From contig OY755046.1 in assembly GCA_963576565.1 (NCBI GenBank), forward strand, positions 48,044,786 through 48,108,785: a stretch of DNA of 64,000 bases, written 5' to 3'. Source of the DNA: Aspidapion aeneum (lineage: Eukaryota > Arthropoda > Insecta > Coleoptera > Brentidae). The notes beneath the pieces were generated by a model, which had not been told where the DNA came from, did no database searches, and saw only the letters and a program-made list of their open reading frames with translations. How positions within the stretch are numbered: the stretch's first letter is position 1; each line of letters opens with the position of its first letter. The position numbers were made by a program, and so were the translations under genes. Positions 1-12,400 of this stretch are shown one piece after another.

Positions 1-228
1 TAATGATTTTACTGATGAAAAATATTTACGTGCTTCACCTAATGTTCACCCTTGTGTAAATGTTTAAAATGATTGTTTAGAGTTGATTAAGGTTACATTT
101 TATCTACAGGGCGTTTCATAGAAAATGGATTAATAAATTTTAAAAACATTCACTTTTCTTAAAGCGCTTCTGATACTGCTCATTCTAAAAACATGAATTT
201 TTGATCCCACAGTTAGCAGACTGCTTAC

Positions 229-456
229 CGTGAAAACTCGCCTGTTTTTGGAACAAAAGCAAATTTAATTCATTATCGCTAACTAAATCGAATTTGCCAA
301 TTTCCAAAAATCGTCCACCTTTAGCTAGACATTTCACTGAAGCAAGCAACTTTTCTTCAGCTAGAGAATTAAGTACAATGTCCACCCCACGTCCTTTTGT
401 TAGTTTCTTGATTGCCATTTCAAATGAAATATCTCTGGAATTATGAATATTTCTAT
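229..456 (-). CDS. FASN: FAS-like exon 28 (enoyl reductase, last exon in window)
   Basis: Residues 1542-1618: [41 protein letters not shown], ending QASFHG. Acceptor TTTTAG|A, donor CACG|GTAAGC, so the gene continues beyond base 1. I see no further exon in 1-228. Confidence 0.93.
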
Positions 457-3400
457 CTAAAACATACAAAAACAGATTTATAACTTACTGTTAGAGTCCT
501 TGATTTGCGCAGTTTTTGATGAGCGTAGAACTTTTATCACTTTCTCGAAACTATAACTAAGTACCTGAAAATTATGAGCATATCCACTACATTGTTATTC
601 TTCGATAGCCAGCTCAGAACACTCCAATAATTAATAATAATATTTTCAGAAAACATTTTGCCGAAAGCTGTGTTTAATCTACCTGTTAATTGAGGGAACC
701 TCTTTTTCAAAAAGTCCCTCTTTTCCTGGGTTCCAACAGTGGTAAAGACGGTACATCCAAGATGTAAAGCTATAGTTATAGCTGCTTGACCAATGCCGCC
801 AGTGCCTGAGTGTATTAAGACGGTTTGTCCACGACGCATGTTGCCAGCCTGTAAAAAGTAATATTCAATAATACCATTTTCGATCAACGATCAAAAACCG
901 CATCTGAGCGATCCGAGATCAATGTCAAAAAGATTAGAAATCCTATTTTTTTTATTGTGTTTTTTCGTTTCTGTATAGTGCAACAAAATGAAAACCTTGT
1001 AGAGAGCCCAAAATAATGGTTTTGGAAGAGTTTTTATCGCTTCGGTCAAGTTCCGAGGGCGAACCAAAATATTTATAGGATTTCTTGTTGAATTAACAAG
1101 TGGAGGATTTGCAGCGCACATTTGTGCATTATCACAATTCTTAAAATTCGTTGTTTCACCTATTTAAGAATAAAACCAATAGAGATCCCGCTAGGAATGC
1201 TTCATTTAGAGTTTGGATCAATCAGGGATCAGCTCCCACAGATCTGCTCCAACAAGGAGTGAGCAGTATTGATCGAAAAGAGTATTATTGAATAATGGAA
1301 AAGTAAGCTTGCAATCACAGAGCCAAAAAAGAAAGAAACAGGTACCGGTAGTGTCGGTAATTTTGTCCACATATTCACTGGAGTCCCCAAAGAAAGTGGA
1401 GCAGCCAGAGGGGTATTCTTATTAATAAAGAAAAACCTCAAAAATAAGATTAAGAATAACACGAACTACGATTGCATTAATGAAAACATAATTGGAGTTA
1501 ACATCAAGATGCTTGGACATAATATAAACATAACAATAGAGTAGCTACTAAACAAATGTTCTTCGACCAACTTGATAAGACTATCTCCAAAATCGGCAAT
1601 ACCAGGGAAATAATTATGCTTGGCGATTTAATTAGTCGAACTGGTATACAAACCCAAAGCAAGGTGGTAGGATTATTTGAGACTGATGCAATTATGTGAA
1701 ACCCACAACATAAAAATAAATAATGGTTTTTTTAAACGTAAGGATATCCATCGATATACTTGGATTTAGCCATCAAGAAATCTTAGGTCAATCATTGATT
1801 ATGCTATAGGTTTACTTCACTCTGAATTAACGTGGTATAATGTGTTACCTGTGAATCTGACCACCATCTGGTAAAAGCAAAAATATTTCTCTAAGACAAA
1901 CAAATATAGATGAAAGTATTGGAGATAATTAAAACCTAGAAATGCATCGAAGAAAATCAAAAATACAACTTTAGATGTCTAGAAATCGAAAGTACGCAAA
2001 GATTGTATCAGAAACGATTAGATAAAAAATTAAAAAACACAGAACATTCATTTGAAGAGATACATATATATATATACAAATATAATAAAAAGCTTGAAGG
2101 AAGCAAGCAAAGAAGTTCTTGGATATCAATATAATAGAAATAGTATCTGCTATTTGGTTTGAACTTTTTCTGGTAAACAATAAAATGTAAAACCTATTTT
2201 GCAGGAAATATACATACCTCTAAAGCAAACAAGCAGGTACTGAAAACAACAGGTACCGTAGCAGCTTCTTCTAGAGACCAACTATCAGGAATCTCCCATG
2301 TCAGGTATTTATCACCTTTTAGTATTGTTGTCATTGCTCCTTGAGGGTAGATGCACATTACTCTTCTTCCACTAAAGTTAAAATAAATCGCAAGTTTTAA
2401 TTACTAAAAATCAGATCCTAAAAAGGATACACACTTTTATCGCTTTAATTATGTTTTCTTACGTTCACTACACACTGTGTTTGTTTAATCTTTGCTATTA
2501 CTGCAAATCTTGTAGTAACAGTGTGCCAGTCTTATTTTATTTTGAAATGTCTATTGAAAAACTTGTCTTTAATACTTAGATCTTAATTCTTTTGACTTGT
2601 TTCACATAAAATGTTTTTGTTATGATTTCACAAATTTTTTGAAGGATTTGGATAATATTAAAATTGAATTTCACAATGCCTATTCCCGATCGCTTTTAAG
2701 CTTTTACCTTTCTTAATTTTCCTTTTGAAATGAATAAATGTCTATTTCTATTTTTATTAATTTGTGCATTTAGTAATAGAGATTGGTAATTTTGTGTGTC
2801 ATTGTATTTCGAATCCTGGTGGGTTTGCGAATTTTTGTAATATTTAGTTTGTTATAAGAAGTGTTAGTTTTTTGTATGATCACCTACATCCATTTTTATA
2901 AAATTTTGTGTATCTTAGTAGTTCTCTGCTTATATCCATTTTGTACAAATTAAATCTTATAATGGAAAGTGGAAGAATGAGGATTATTTTTAATATTTTT
3001 GTTTTAGGATAGAGGGAAAGGGGCTCTTACTAGTTGTAAGAGGGGGTAGGGGTAATTTTTTTGCACTCGTTAAAGTTGAAACTATTGTTTATTTATTTGT
3101 TATACCTATATCTATGTTCTATACATAATTGTGTTAATTCCTGATTTGCTAATAAATACTTTTTACGAGCTTTTAAGAACTTGTTCATGATTTATGCCAG
3201 TCTGCCAAATCGGAAGTAGGCAATATTAGCTTTACATAGCTTTACATGTATAGGGGAGGGAAGTGAATTAAAACATTTTTTTGTTAATAGTTTTGTTATA
3301 ATTTCTTATGATCTGCCCAATTTCAGCTCTCTAGCGTTTCTGGAAGTAAGAAATGTTAGTTTTACATAACTGTACATGTATAGGGAAGGAGAGTAAATTA

Positions 3401-6400
3401 GATTTTTTTTTCAAGAGTTTTGTCATATGTCTTATCAGTCTGCCAAAATTTAACCTAGCATTTCTGGAAGTATGGTAGAATTTTGATGTGTTTTTCAAAA
3501 CTCTGTAAATTACTTTACTGCTTTAAGATCCTCACTTGGTAAGTTGGTAAAACGTGGAGGAATTTTTAGCTCTATCGAGATGTACGACTGTGCAAAGTTT
3601 GAGTTTTGTAGCTCATATCAAAGTAAAGTTATAGATAGGTCATGTCGAATATTGAAGCTGTTTCAAGTAAAGGTGGTACAGCTGTGTGCGCGTACTTGGC
3701 GGGGCACTGTCGTGCCACCAAATAAATTTAGTTTCATGCTATTTATGATAACATGGTCCTTACTCTGCGGTTCGTCCAGAAACCTCAAATCCTTGAACAC
3801 ACTCTTGCTGTCTTCTGTCTCTCGAAATGACGTCAGCTTGAATACGCCCTGACGCTGTCATGACATCTCTGAAGTTAAGTGATGCATAATATACCTAAAA
3901 ACAAAAACATTGACATATTGAGTTTTATAGGCTTTAAAAGGTAAGCTTTAGGAAAGGAAAGCATTATTTAAGCAGTTGAAAACATTTTAAAGAAAAATTA
4001 CATTCTTTTTCTGTAAAAAAAAGTATTTATTTAAGGCTACTACTAAATGTACAACTTACTGAAATCATAAGTTCCTCTGGCTCCATTCGGCAATTGCTTG
4101 TAACAGGACCTTCAACCCATTTAAGACTAGACAAGTCTCCTCTCAGGGTTGAATTGAGATAAAAGTGTTCACCTTTTACCATTTCAGAGTTTTCCAGAAG
4201 TAAATGCCTATAAGAGAGAATAGAACGTAGTTTGAGTTGGTGTGAATTGAGTTAATAATCAAGGGCGCTGCAATTTCTTGCCAAGGAAATCTCACAATCT
4301 GATTGGTCAGGTTTGCGGTTATATGACAGTTCATTCCATGCTTGACACACGCACGTGTTGGATTACGTAAAGCTATGGTATGCATCTCTAGCACATGAGA
4401 GTAAAGCATACAAAACTCGTGTTAGTACAAATTTCATTCTTCTCTATCTCTAGTACATGACAGTTAAGCAAACAAAACTCGTGTTAATAAGAATTTCTTT
4501 TAGTTGCTACGTAGTTTTAAAAAACACACTAATGAACGAGGCTTGCTTCCCATAGCATGGTGGTGTCTCAGGCAATTTCTATTACACGTAGACCATTCGT
4601 CCATTGTGGTACCACATTTGCTTGAAAATAATTTCAAGAAATTAATGTTAACCCTTTCTTTGAGAATATTATTCTAAATGTGGCAAGTGCGCCGAGACAG
4701 AGCTCAGTTCTTTTAGATGTTGAAAGTAAGCAAGACCTATAGCATATATCTTAATGCTCAAAGGTTCTTCTTCGGCGATGCACCTTTTTAATAAGATTGC
4801 AAGAATTTCTTAGTTACGAATACAACAACGTAATACCAAGTGGCCACAAGCTTTAACTCACCTATAAGTTCCCCACTGTCCATGCTTAAATACATTGACA
4901 GCCAACTTCTTTTTTAATTGTTCGGAATAAAAAGGGTTGTTAAGGTCAAACGGCGGAGCACCATTAACCATAAAGGCACATCTTATAGTTTGGCCACCTG
5001 AAAACAAAAATTAATTGACTGCAATTCAATTAGTCTTTCGGCAACGTTTCGTATTTAATCAAGACTTTATCAATCCTTGCACTTGAAGGTTTGTCCAGCT
5101 TCATAGTATCGTTAAAATGATTCTTAAAACAACGTGCTGAATACCCTAAGTGATGACAAACCAGTGACGCTGGTTTGTGTTCCTGGACATAAAGAGGTAT
5201 CAGGTAATGAGCAGGCTGATGAACTAGTGCGGATCGGAGCAGGAACCGGAGCCATTTCTGGGCGTGACCAAAAGTCAAACGCAGAGTGGACTCAATACCA
5301 GGGCCCAGGATGCACTAACAGCCTCCTGGGAAACAGAAACAGGTTGCAGGCAGACCAGTGAATTCGGAGACTGACCAAAAAAAATTTCGGGCAATCGATA
5401 GACCATACTATATTTCACAGTTATTAAATAAAATCTTGATAAATTTAATTATAAAATAAATAAGGAAACCAACCTGGTTCTCTTCGAATACAATTCACCA
5501 ATCCCATAATACCATTTAAAGGCTCATTTTCTGAGTAGACCAAAACATTTCCTCCTTCCTTTTTGATAGTCATTTGTAAATGTTTCAGCCAACCACCAAA
5601 ATTATTTTGATTTGTCACATTTACTACATTGGGTGTTTTGTATTCTGTAGCCTTTCTGAAATAAACTAGTGTTTCTGTGTCAGTGGAGAAAACTGTAACT
5701 ATGTTTATGCCTTTAGTTTCAATTTTACCAACGTCAAAATCTAATGACTCTCTTGATATTATGAATCCGTTTTCTCTAAGGGAGCCACAGGCAAGTTGAA
5801 AAATCTAAAACCAAAAAAAATTCTTTATTTTAAAAAAGAAAATGTAATAACCATCAATAGGTTGATATTGATATATCTACTACAACTTGGATTTCACAAT
5901 TTATTATTTAATAAAATAACTGTTTCAACTTCTTTGGTGGTGAATTAAGGTTCATCAATATTATCAATCACAATATTAAAAATCAAGCTTACATTAGTTC
6001 TTTGCAAAACTTTTGATGCAACGACCAAACTGCATTCTGTTTGTGTTAGCAATTTACCATCTTCTACTTTAACATTTTTTATTTCTAAAGGGTTTTTTGA
6101 CAAAATTGTTATCTCTGGTTGAATCAGGGGTTGATCAGCCAAAACGTTGTGAATAGTTTCACCTAAAAAAACATAAAGGAAAAAAATAATCTACCATTAA
6201 ATTATCGCCAACCTTATTTCCACTTTTTATTTTTTTTAATACAAACATTTTAAAATGCTCTTTTCTTTCGTTTTGTTTTTACTTATCGGCTTTGTCCGCT
6301 CATTGCAGATAATTTGCCAGCTCAATTCGGTGGGCACCAAGAAAATCTATCTCGAAATCACTTGGTGCCCGGGACAATCACAATTCATTCACTTCACATT

Positions 6401-9400
6401 CATACTAATTGAAGACCCAACAAGCCGCTCCAAGCACCCCCACGGTAGGTAATTTTCTTATCACAAGGAAGTGGTGGGTTCGAATCCCATGCCCGCCAGT
6501 ACAAACTCGAAGAACCTACTATCTGTTTGGGAATACAGATTCACCGGTAGGGTCACGTCTGTCTTGGGCGGAGTTTAAGCATCATTGAAGTAGGCAAAGT
6601 TGATTATTAATATATGTTCCCGTATCATGACCGTAGATGGCGCTAGCACGACAAAGACCCCTCTCGACAAAAGAGTATCAGGCAATCAGGCAAAATTAAG
6701 TCCTCCTTGAGAAAAGAAAATGGCCTGCCCTGGAGGTGCTTGGCGGGCTGGCCCGTTGGGTCTTCATGAAGTATGAATGCGAGAGTGAATAAGTTTAAGT
6801 TTTTGGTATCTACCGAATTGAGCTGAAAAATTCTCTGCAATAAGCGGACAGAGCTGTAAATACGTAACATATCATAACATAATTTTATTTAGATGGCGGG
6901 AAGAAATAAAAAATTCCCCACTGAAACCACTGTTGCAGCATGTGCGTGGGTTTCGGTTAAAAGAAACAAAACGAAAAGGGGCTGCTTTTGTCAATGTGGT
7001 TTTGGAACATTTAGAATACAACTCCATTATCTTGTTTTACGTAGCCGCTTACTTAGCATTTTTTAAACAAATTAAAAGGTAATTATTAGAGCGCGGCACT
7101 TATTGTCAGTAGCCAAAATTTATCCAAGCGATACGTTTGTGTTCATTTTAATTCAAACATGGCGGCACGCTAGTAACAGTCGTTTTTAGAGGTCCTTTCC
7201 CAGTACAGTATATAAGTACGTGTATATGCCCATTACTAACCAATAGGCTGTTCAGTGGTTTCTTCATCAACAAGTTCCACTGCTTTAACTTTAATACTGA
7301 AAATATTCTCCAATAAAATTTGAAGGTTAACTCGAATCGCTTGTTCAAGTTTAAGTTTGGCACAATTTGGTACAAAAACATATTTTTCCAACACGGGAGT
7401 TCCAAGATATTTTTTCCTAGAGATGGAGCTGGCGATTAGACCTTTTATTTCTATACCGCCTGACCTAAAAACATTATTGTATTAAAATTAATTTATAGTA
7501 CATAGAGGCATTATTTATTGAATTTTTATTAAATATAACAGAGGCTTTTCCGGCCCTACATTTTTTGGCAAAACTCTCGCGAACCCTTCTATGTCGTTTG
7601 CGTGCGTTATCTTAAAATTTTTGTAGCACGCTGTCCCTTCAAGGGGTAAACTTTTTCCCTATATTTTGAATTTGGAAAATGGGCCGAGTGATATCTTGAT
7701 TTCAGGGTCCCGTGAATGTAAACAGCTTGTCAAAACAAATTGTTAACCTACAATAGTTTTTATATTGTAGGTTTACAAATGTTTTTAATAAGTAAGTAAA
7801 TTTACAACTGTGTAAAAATTTAGTTTTTGCGATACTTGCCTCCAAAGTTACCATGGAGCCCTAAAAACATTAAAAATAAGTGAAATAAGAAATAGCGAGT
7901 CCCTGCAAAATATTCCTTCGATAAAAAAAAATCGACGTGTTTCGGGATATTGTGATTTAATTTTTTTCGTTGAAATGTATATAAAAAAAGTTTTTCCTCA
8001 TGGTAGATTTGGATTCAAATATCTCAAAAACGAATCGATTTTTAAAATTTCTGCAAAGAGACCTAAACAAGACATCACTCGATCCAGTTTCCCTATAATA
8101 AATATAGGGGTAAAATTTAACCCTCATCGTGCGTGGTACAATAATTTCAAGTGCCCCCTTGCAAAAAAATAGACGCTTTTTAGCTCACACTACTACTATA
8201 CTATAGTAGTGTGAGCTATGGTGATCCTACTTTTTTCGAGAAAAAAAAGTTGCTCCGATTTCAAAATTTTTTATATATCTTTGCGTTTTAGATGATTCTG
8301 AAACTTTTTTGTTGCGCCGTCTGTCTGTCTGTATGTCTGTCTGTAACGACCAATGCGCATAACTCAAAAACCGCTTGCCCGATTTGAATGAAATTTGGTA
8401 CCTAGGCTGGGTCTTGGGTCGAGATGGTCCCATTTAATTTAAAAACCCATAAAAAAAGAAAATCCACCGAACGCAAACCAAATAAAAGGGTGGGGGTAGA
8501 TTTCAAAAATTAGAGTTTATGTATAAATAAGGCGTGTGTGATATCAAACGAAAGGTTCTTGAGTAAAAAAAAAACATTTTAGTTTATTTAAAAAAAATGG
8601 GGTTAGATTTAAAAAATTAAAGTTTAAGGGAAAATATGGCGTCACATCACAGGAAAGGTAATTGAGTCTAGAGTTAAACAAAATACATTTTAGTTTAAAA
8701 AAAGGATGGGGGTAGATTTCTAAAATTAGAGTTTAAGTCAAAACATGGCTTGTGTGGTATCAAACGAAAGGTAATTGAGTCTGGAGTTAAACAAGTTTTT
8801 AGTTTAATTACCTCACACGTACACTATAACTATAGTACCTAGTGTGGGCTTAGGTGCCCATATATTAGTAGAGTATATTAAAACATACTACAGATACCCG
8901 CAAAAGCCAGTTTAATTTAAGCATTTATAATTTTCAAATTGTAATATTATTAATGTTTCTTTCCTATCACCACTATCTAAAAGTTGTTAATCGAAAAAAA
9001 AATTACAAAATATTTGTTTATTTTATTATATTGTCAAAAATAACACATATTTCTCGTTTACCTGATAATTCCTGTATCTCTATCAACAAAAACTGGCAAC
9101 TTCGGATTTTCTCCGAACTGTTGGGCATACTGAATGTGTTTCTTGGCATCAATAAAGACTCTATCGACTTTAGTTGGAACATACAATAGTCTGGTGTCTT
9201 CCTGCAATTTAAAAGTACCATTTGCAACAATTATTTATACGTATACCTACACGTAACACCCTAAGAACTTCAGACATTAAGGGTCCATCTCACCGACTTT
9301 TTTTTCGGTTCCGTAGCTTAAGCGTTTCTTAATATAATCATAATATGACGTAATAAGGAAGACTTTAGGCTAAGTAATGAAAAAAAAGTAGGTGCGATGG

Positions 9401-12400
9401 GCTATAAGACCATTAATATTGAAGAATTTTCGGTAAATTTTATAAAATTATTCACGAATGTGTTTTGCCGATTCAGTAATTAATTTCAATAATTATTAAT
9501 TAATATTACATTTTTTCATTTTACTATAATATGTTTCTATGTATGTGAGCCTTTGGGTGCATTATTGGCCGCAGCCTAGGCGTAGTCGCGTGTGCTTCTC
9601 CCACTCTGTTACTATGGAGAGAACCAAGAGCGGCGGAAAATCCCCAGACTCCCCCTAATTTCTCGACGCGATTTTGTTTTTGTATTTTAGAACCGATTTA
9701 TCTATTTCACCTGCGATCCCATAGAAAGGGTCCAAAAGCCATTTTTTTTTGTTTTTTCACCATATTCAATTCCCTAAAATCGCAAACAACTTAATCCGTT
9801 TTCTTGAAAATTGTTAACAGCATTTTGTGGGTTTAGAAATATTAAAGAAAAAATGAAAAGGCAGATAATATTTAAAAACTAAGCTAATCAGTCTTAGCTT
9901 TTGAATTAGCAGAACTACAGAGTGTTATTAAATAACATGCTAATATTTTACGAGGTAATTCTTGTGTCTATTTTGAGGAAAAAACTTGATATAAACATGT
10001 TCACAGTTGGGGTTAACGGGTTAATGGACTGTAAATAATTATAGGCATGTGCTTCTCCCACTCTGTTACTATGGAGAGAACCAAGAGCGGCGGAAAATCC
10101 CCAGACTCGCTCTTATTTCTTGACTGCAGCGTAAACGTTCACCGCAGAGAATTTTTTTTTGTATTTTAGAACCGATTTATCTATTTTACCTGCGATCCCA
10201 TAGAAAGGGTACAAAAACCATTTTTTTTTGTTTTTTTCATTTAATTCCCTAAAATCGCAAACAACCTAATCCGTTTTCTTGAAAATTGTTAACAGCATTT
10301 TGTAGGTTTAGAAATATTAAAAAAAAAAAAGGAAAAGGCAGATAATAATTAAAAACTAAGCTAATCAGTCTTAGCTTTTGAATCAGCAGAACTACAGAGT
10401 GTTATTAAATAACATGCTAATATTTTACAGGGTAATTCTTGTGTCTATTTTGAGAAAAAAAACTTCATATAAACATGTTCAGGTTAATGACGTGCCCTAC
10501 TATCCTCAAATTCTAGACCAGATACTCAATTTTGTTATGGTTGTTGAGTGGCCAAATTGGCTTTAATTTACCACTCAATGCTATGAAGCATGAGTAACAA
10601 TTGATTAGCAAGAGAACGCGTAAAAATAGGCACAAGACTTAACCCTGATTTTCCGAGGAAATAGGGAAAATGGAGGCGTGGCATATACCAACTTCCACCG
10701 ATCTTCAATTTTAATATATGCAAATTGCAGTAGGTCAACACAGAGGGTGCTTTGCGACCCGACGGGCATGTAGAAGCAATACCCGCTTGTTGTTCTTCGT
10801 TCCATGGTGGTGGGGTAAATTATGGAAAATGCATGGAAGCAAGGATAAAAGGAAGATTGTTTTTGATTAAACAATGCAGCTTGGAAAATACTTTATGAAC
10901 TTAACACTAATTTAAATTATTATTTTTGGCGCATAATTTGAAATAAAAGTGAAAGAAAAAAAATAACAAAAAATTCAAGGCTCAAAATATATTAAACTGA
11001 ATAGGAAACGCAACATCTATCTAAACGTCTTAACTTTTGAGAGAAAGAATGATAAAAATTTTCAAAATATCTCCTTTTATGTTAATATCTGAGATACTGA
11101 TTTAGATACCTATTATGTTTTTTACAATTTAATAACCACTTTCTCTTCATTAATAGGTATTTTCTAATGTATTTTTATTTCGACCAGTGGTGTTCGTGCG
11201 GGAGCTGCCCTCAATATTGTAAATAATTTAAAAAAAAATGTTAATGAATTTAATTTTTGAGCGCAGTTTTAGTTAGAGATCCTGTATGTATGACATATTT
11301 TAGAGATAGGAAATATGTCATACATATAGGGTCTCTAGTTTTAGTGTATCTCCGTGGTATAGCGGGTCAAGTCGCCGCTTGCAATGCGATCGATCCGGGT
11401 TCGATTCCCGGCATTGACATTGGCTGTTGTATACGTTTTTTAATAAATTTACTTTGTTACCAACACGTTTGAATTGAGTTTTCGGAACACTGTACATTGA
11501 TTCAATAGGATGGATGTCCCAGTATAAAAATAAAGCTTTTTAATTTTTAAAATTAAATGAATTTAATATTTTTTATATGAAACTCGTACGTTAAACGAAA
11601 AAAGATTAAGATATGACATTTGCTCAGTAAAGAGGAAGAATTTCAAAATTATTAATTTAATTAAAACTAAAACAGTGGTGTACCATAAATTTCTTCAAAA
11701 ATATATAGAGCAAACACACACGGACGCTACTGGTCGAAATAAAAAACATTTTACAAATTAGAAATTGCGTCTTGATGAATAAAAAGTGTGAACCAAATTT
11801 TACTAAAGTGTCTAGATTAGTATCACAGATAATATTGAAAAAGCAGATTTTTTTAAAAGTTTTTAACACTTTATCTTAAAAGTTAAGACGTTTAGAAAAT
11901 ATGTTAATATAAAACATTTTCTCTCAAAATTGACCCAAGAATTAGCCCCTTAAATATTAGCATGTTATTCGAAAACGCCCAAAATTTAAAAAAAAATCAC
12001 CTGTAAAATTTTCATTTGTAACATATTATCCATAAAAGTAATCCAGTTTCCTTCCCATTCTATTTCAGCTATTTCACAATCATTGTTGCAGTTGCTCAGA
12101 CTTTGAAATTTACCACTAAATAAAAAAAAACTTATACATAATAGATAAATCAATCCATGGTAAAAAATTATAGAATTTGTATCAATTTATGAAATATTCT
12201 TCGTGGCTAAGCGGGTATAGAAAGATTTTGTTTCTCTTGTATTTTTCCGTGGGCAGTTCGAAAGCTATACACCTACGGGGTCCAAGAACTAAGGGACACC
12301 TATTAAGTGTTGACAGTTAACTGTTTCGTCCTTAAGGGACTCTTCAGAAGACTGCACGGTCAATGTGACACTCTTGTAAAGCTAAAGAGACGGTATATAA

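Noticed and set aside
11345..11422. A functional tRNA gene with GCA anticodon
   Set aside because: T arm is perfect but the acceptor stem does not pair; better explained as a tRNA-derived repeat.
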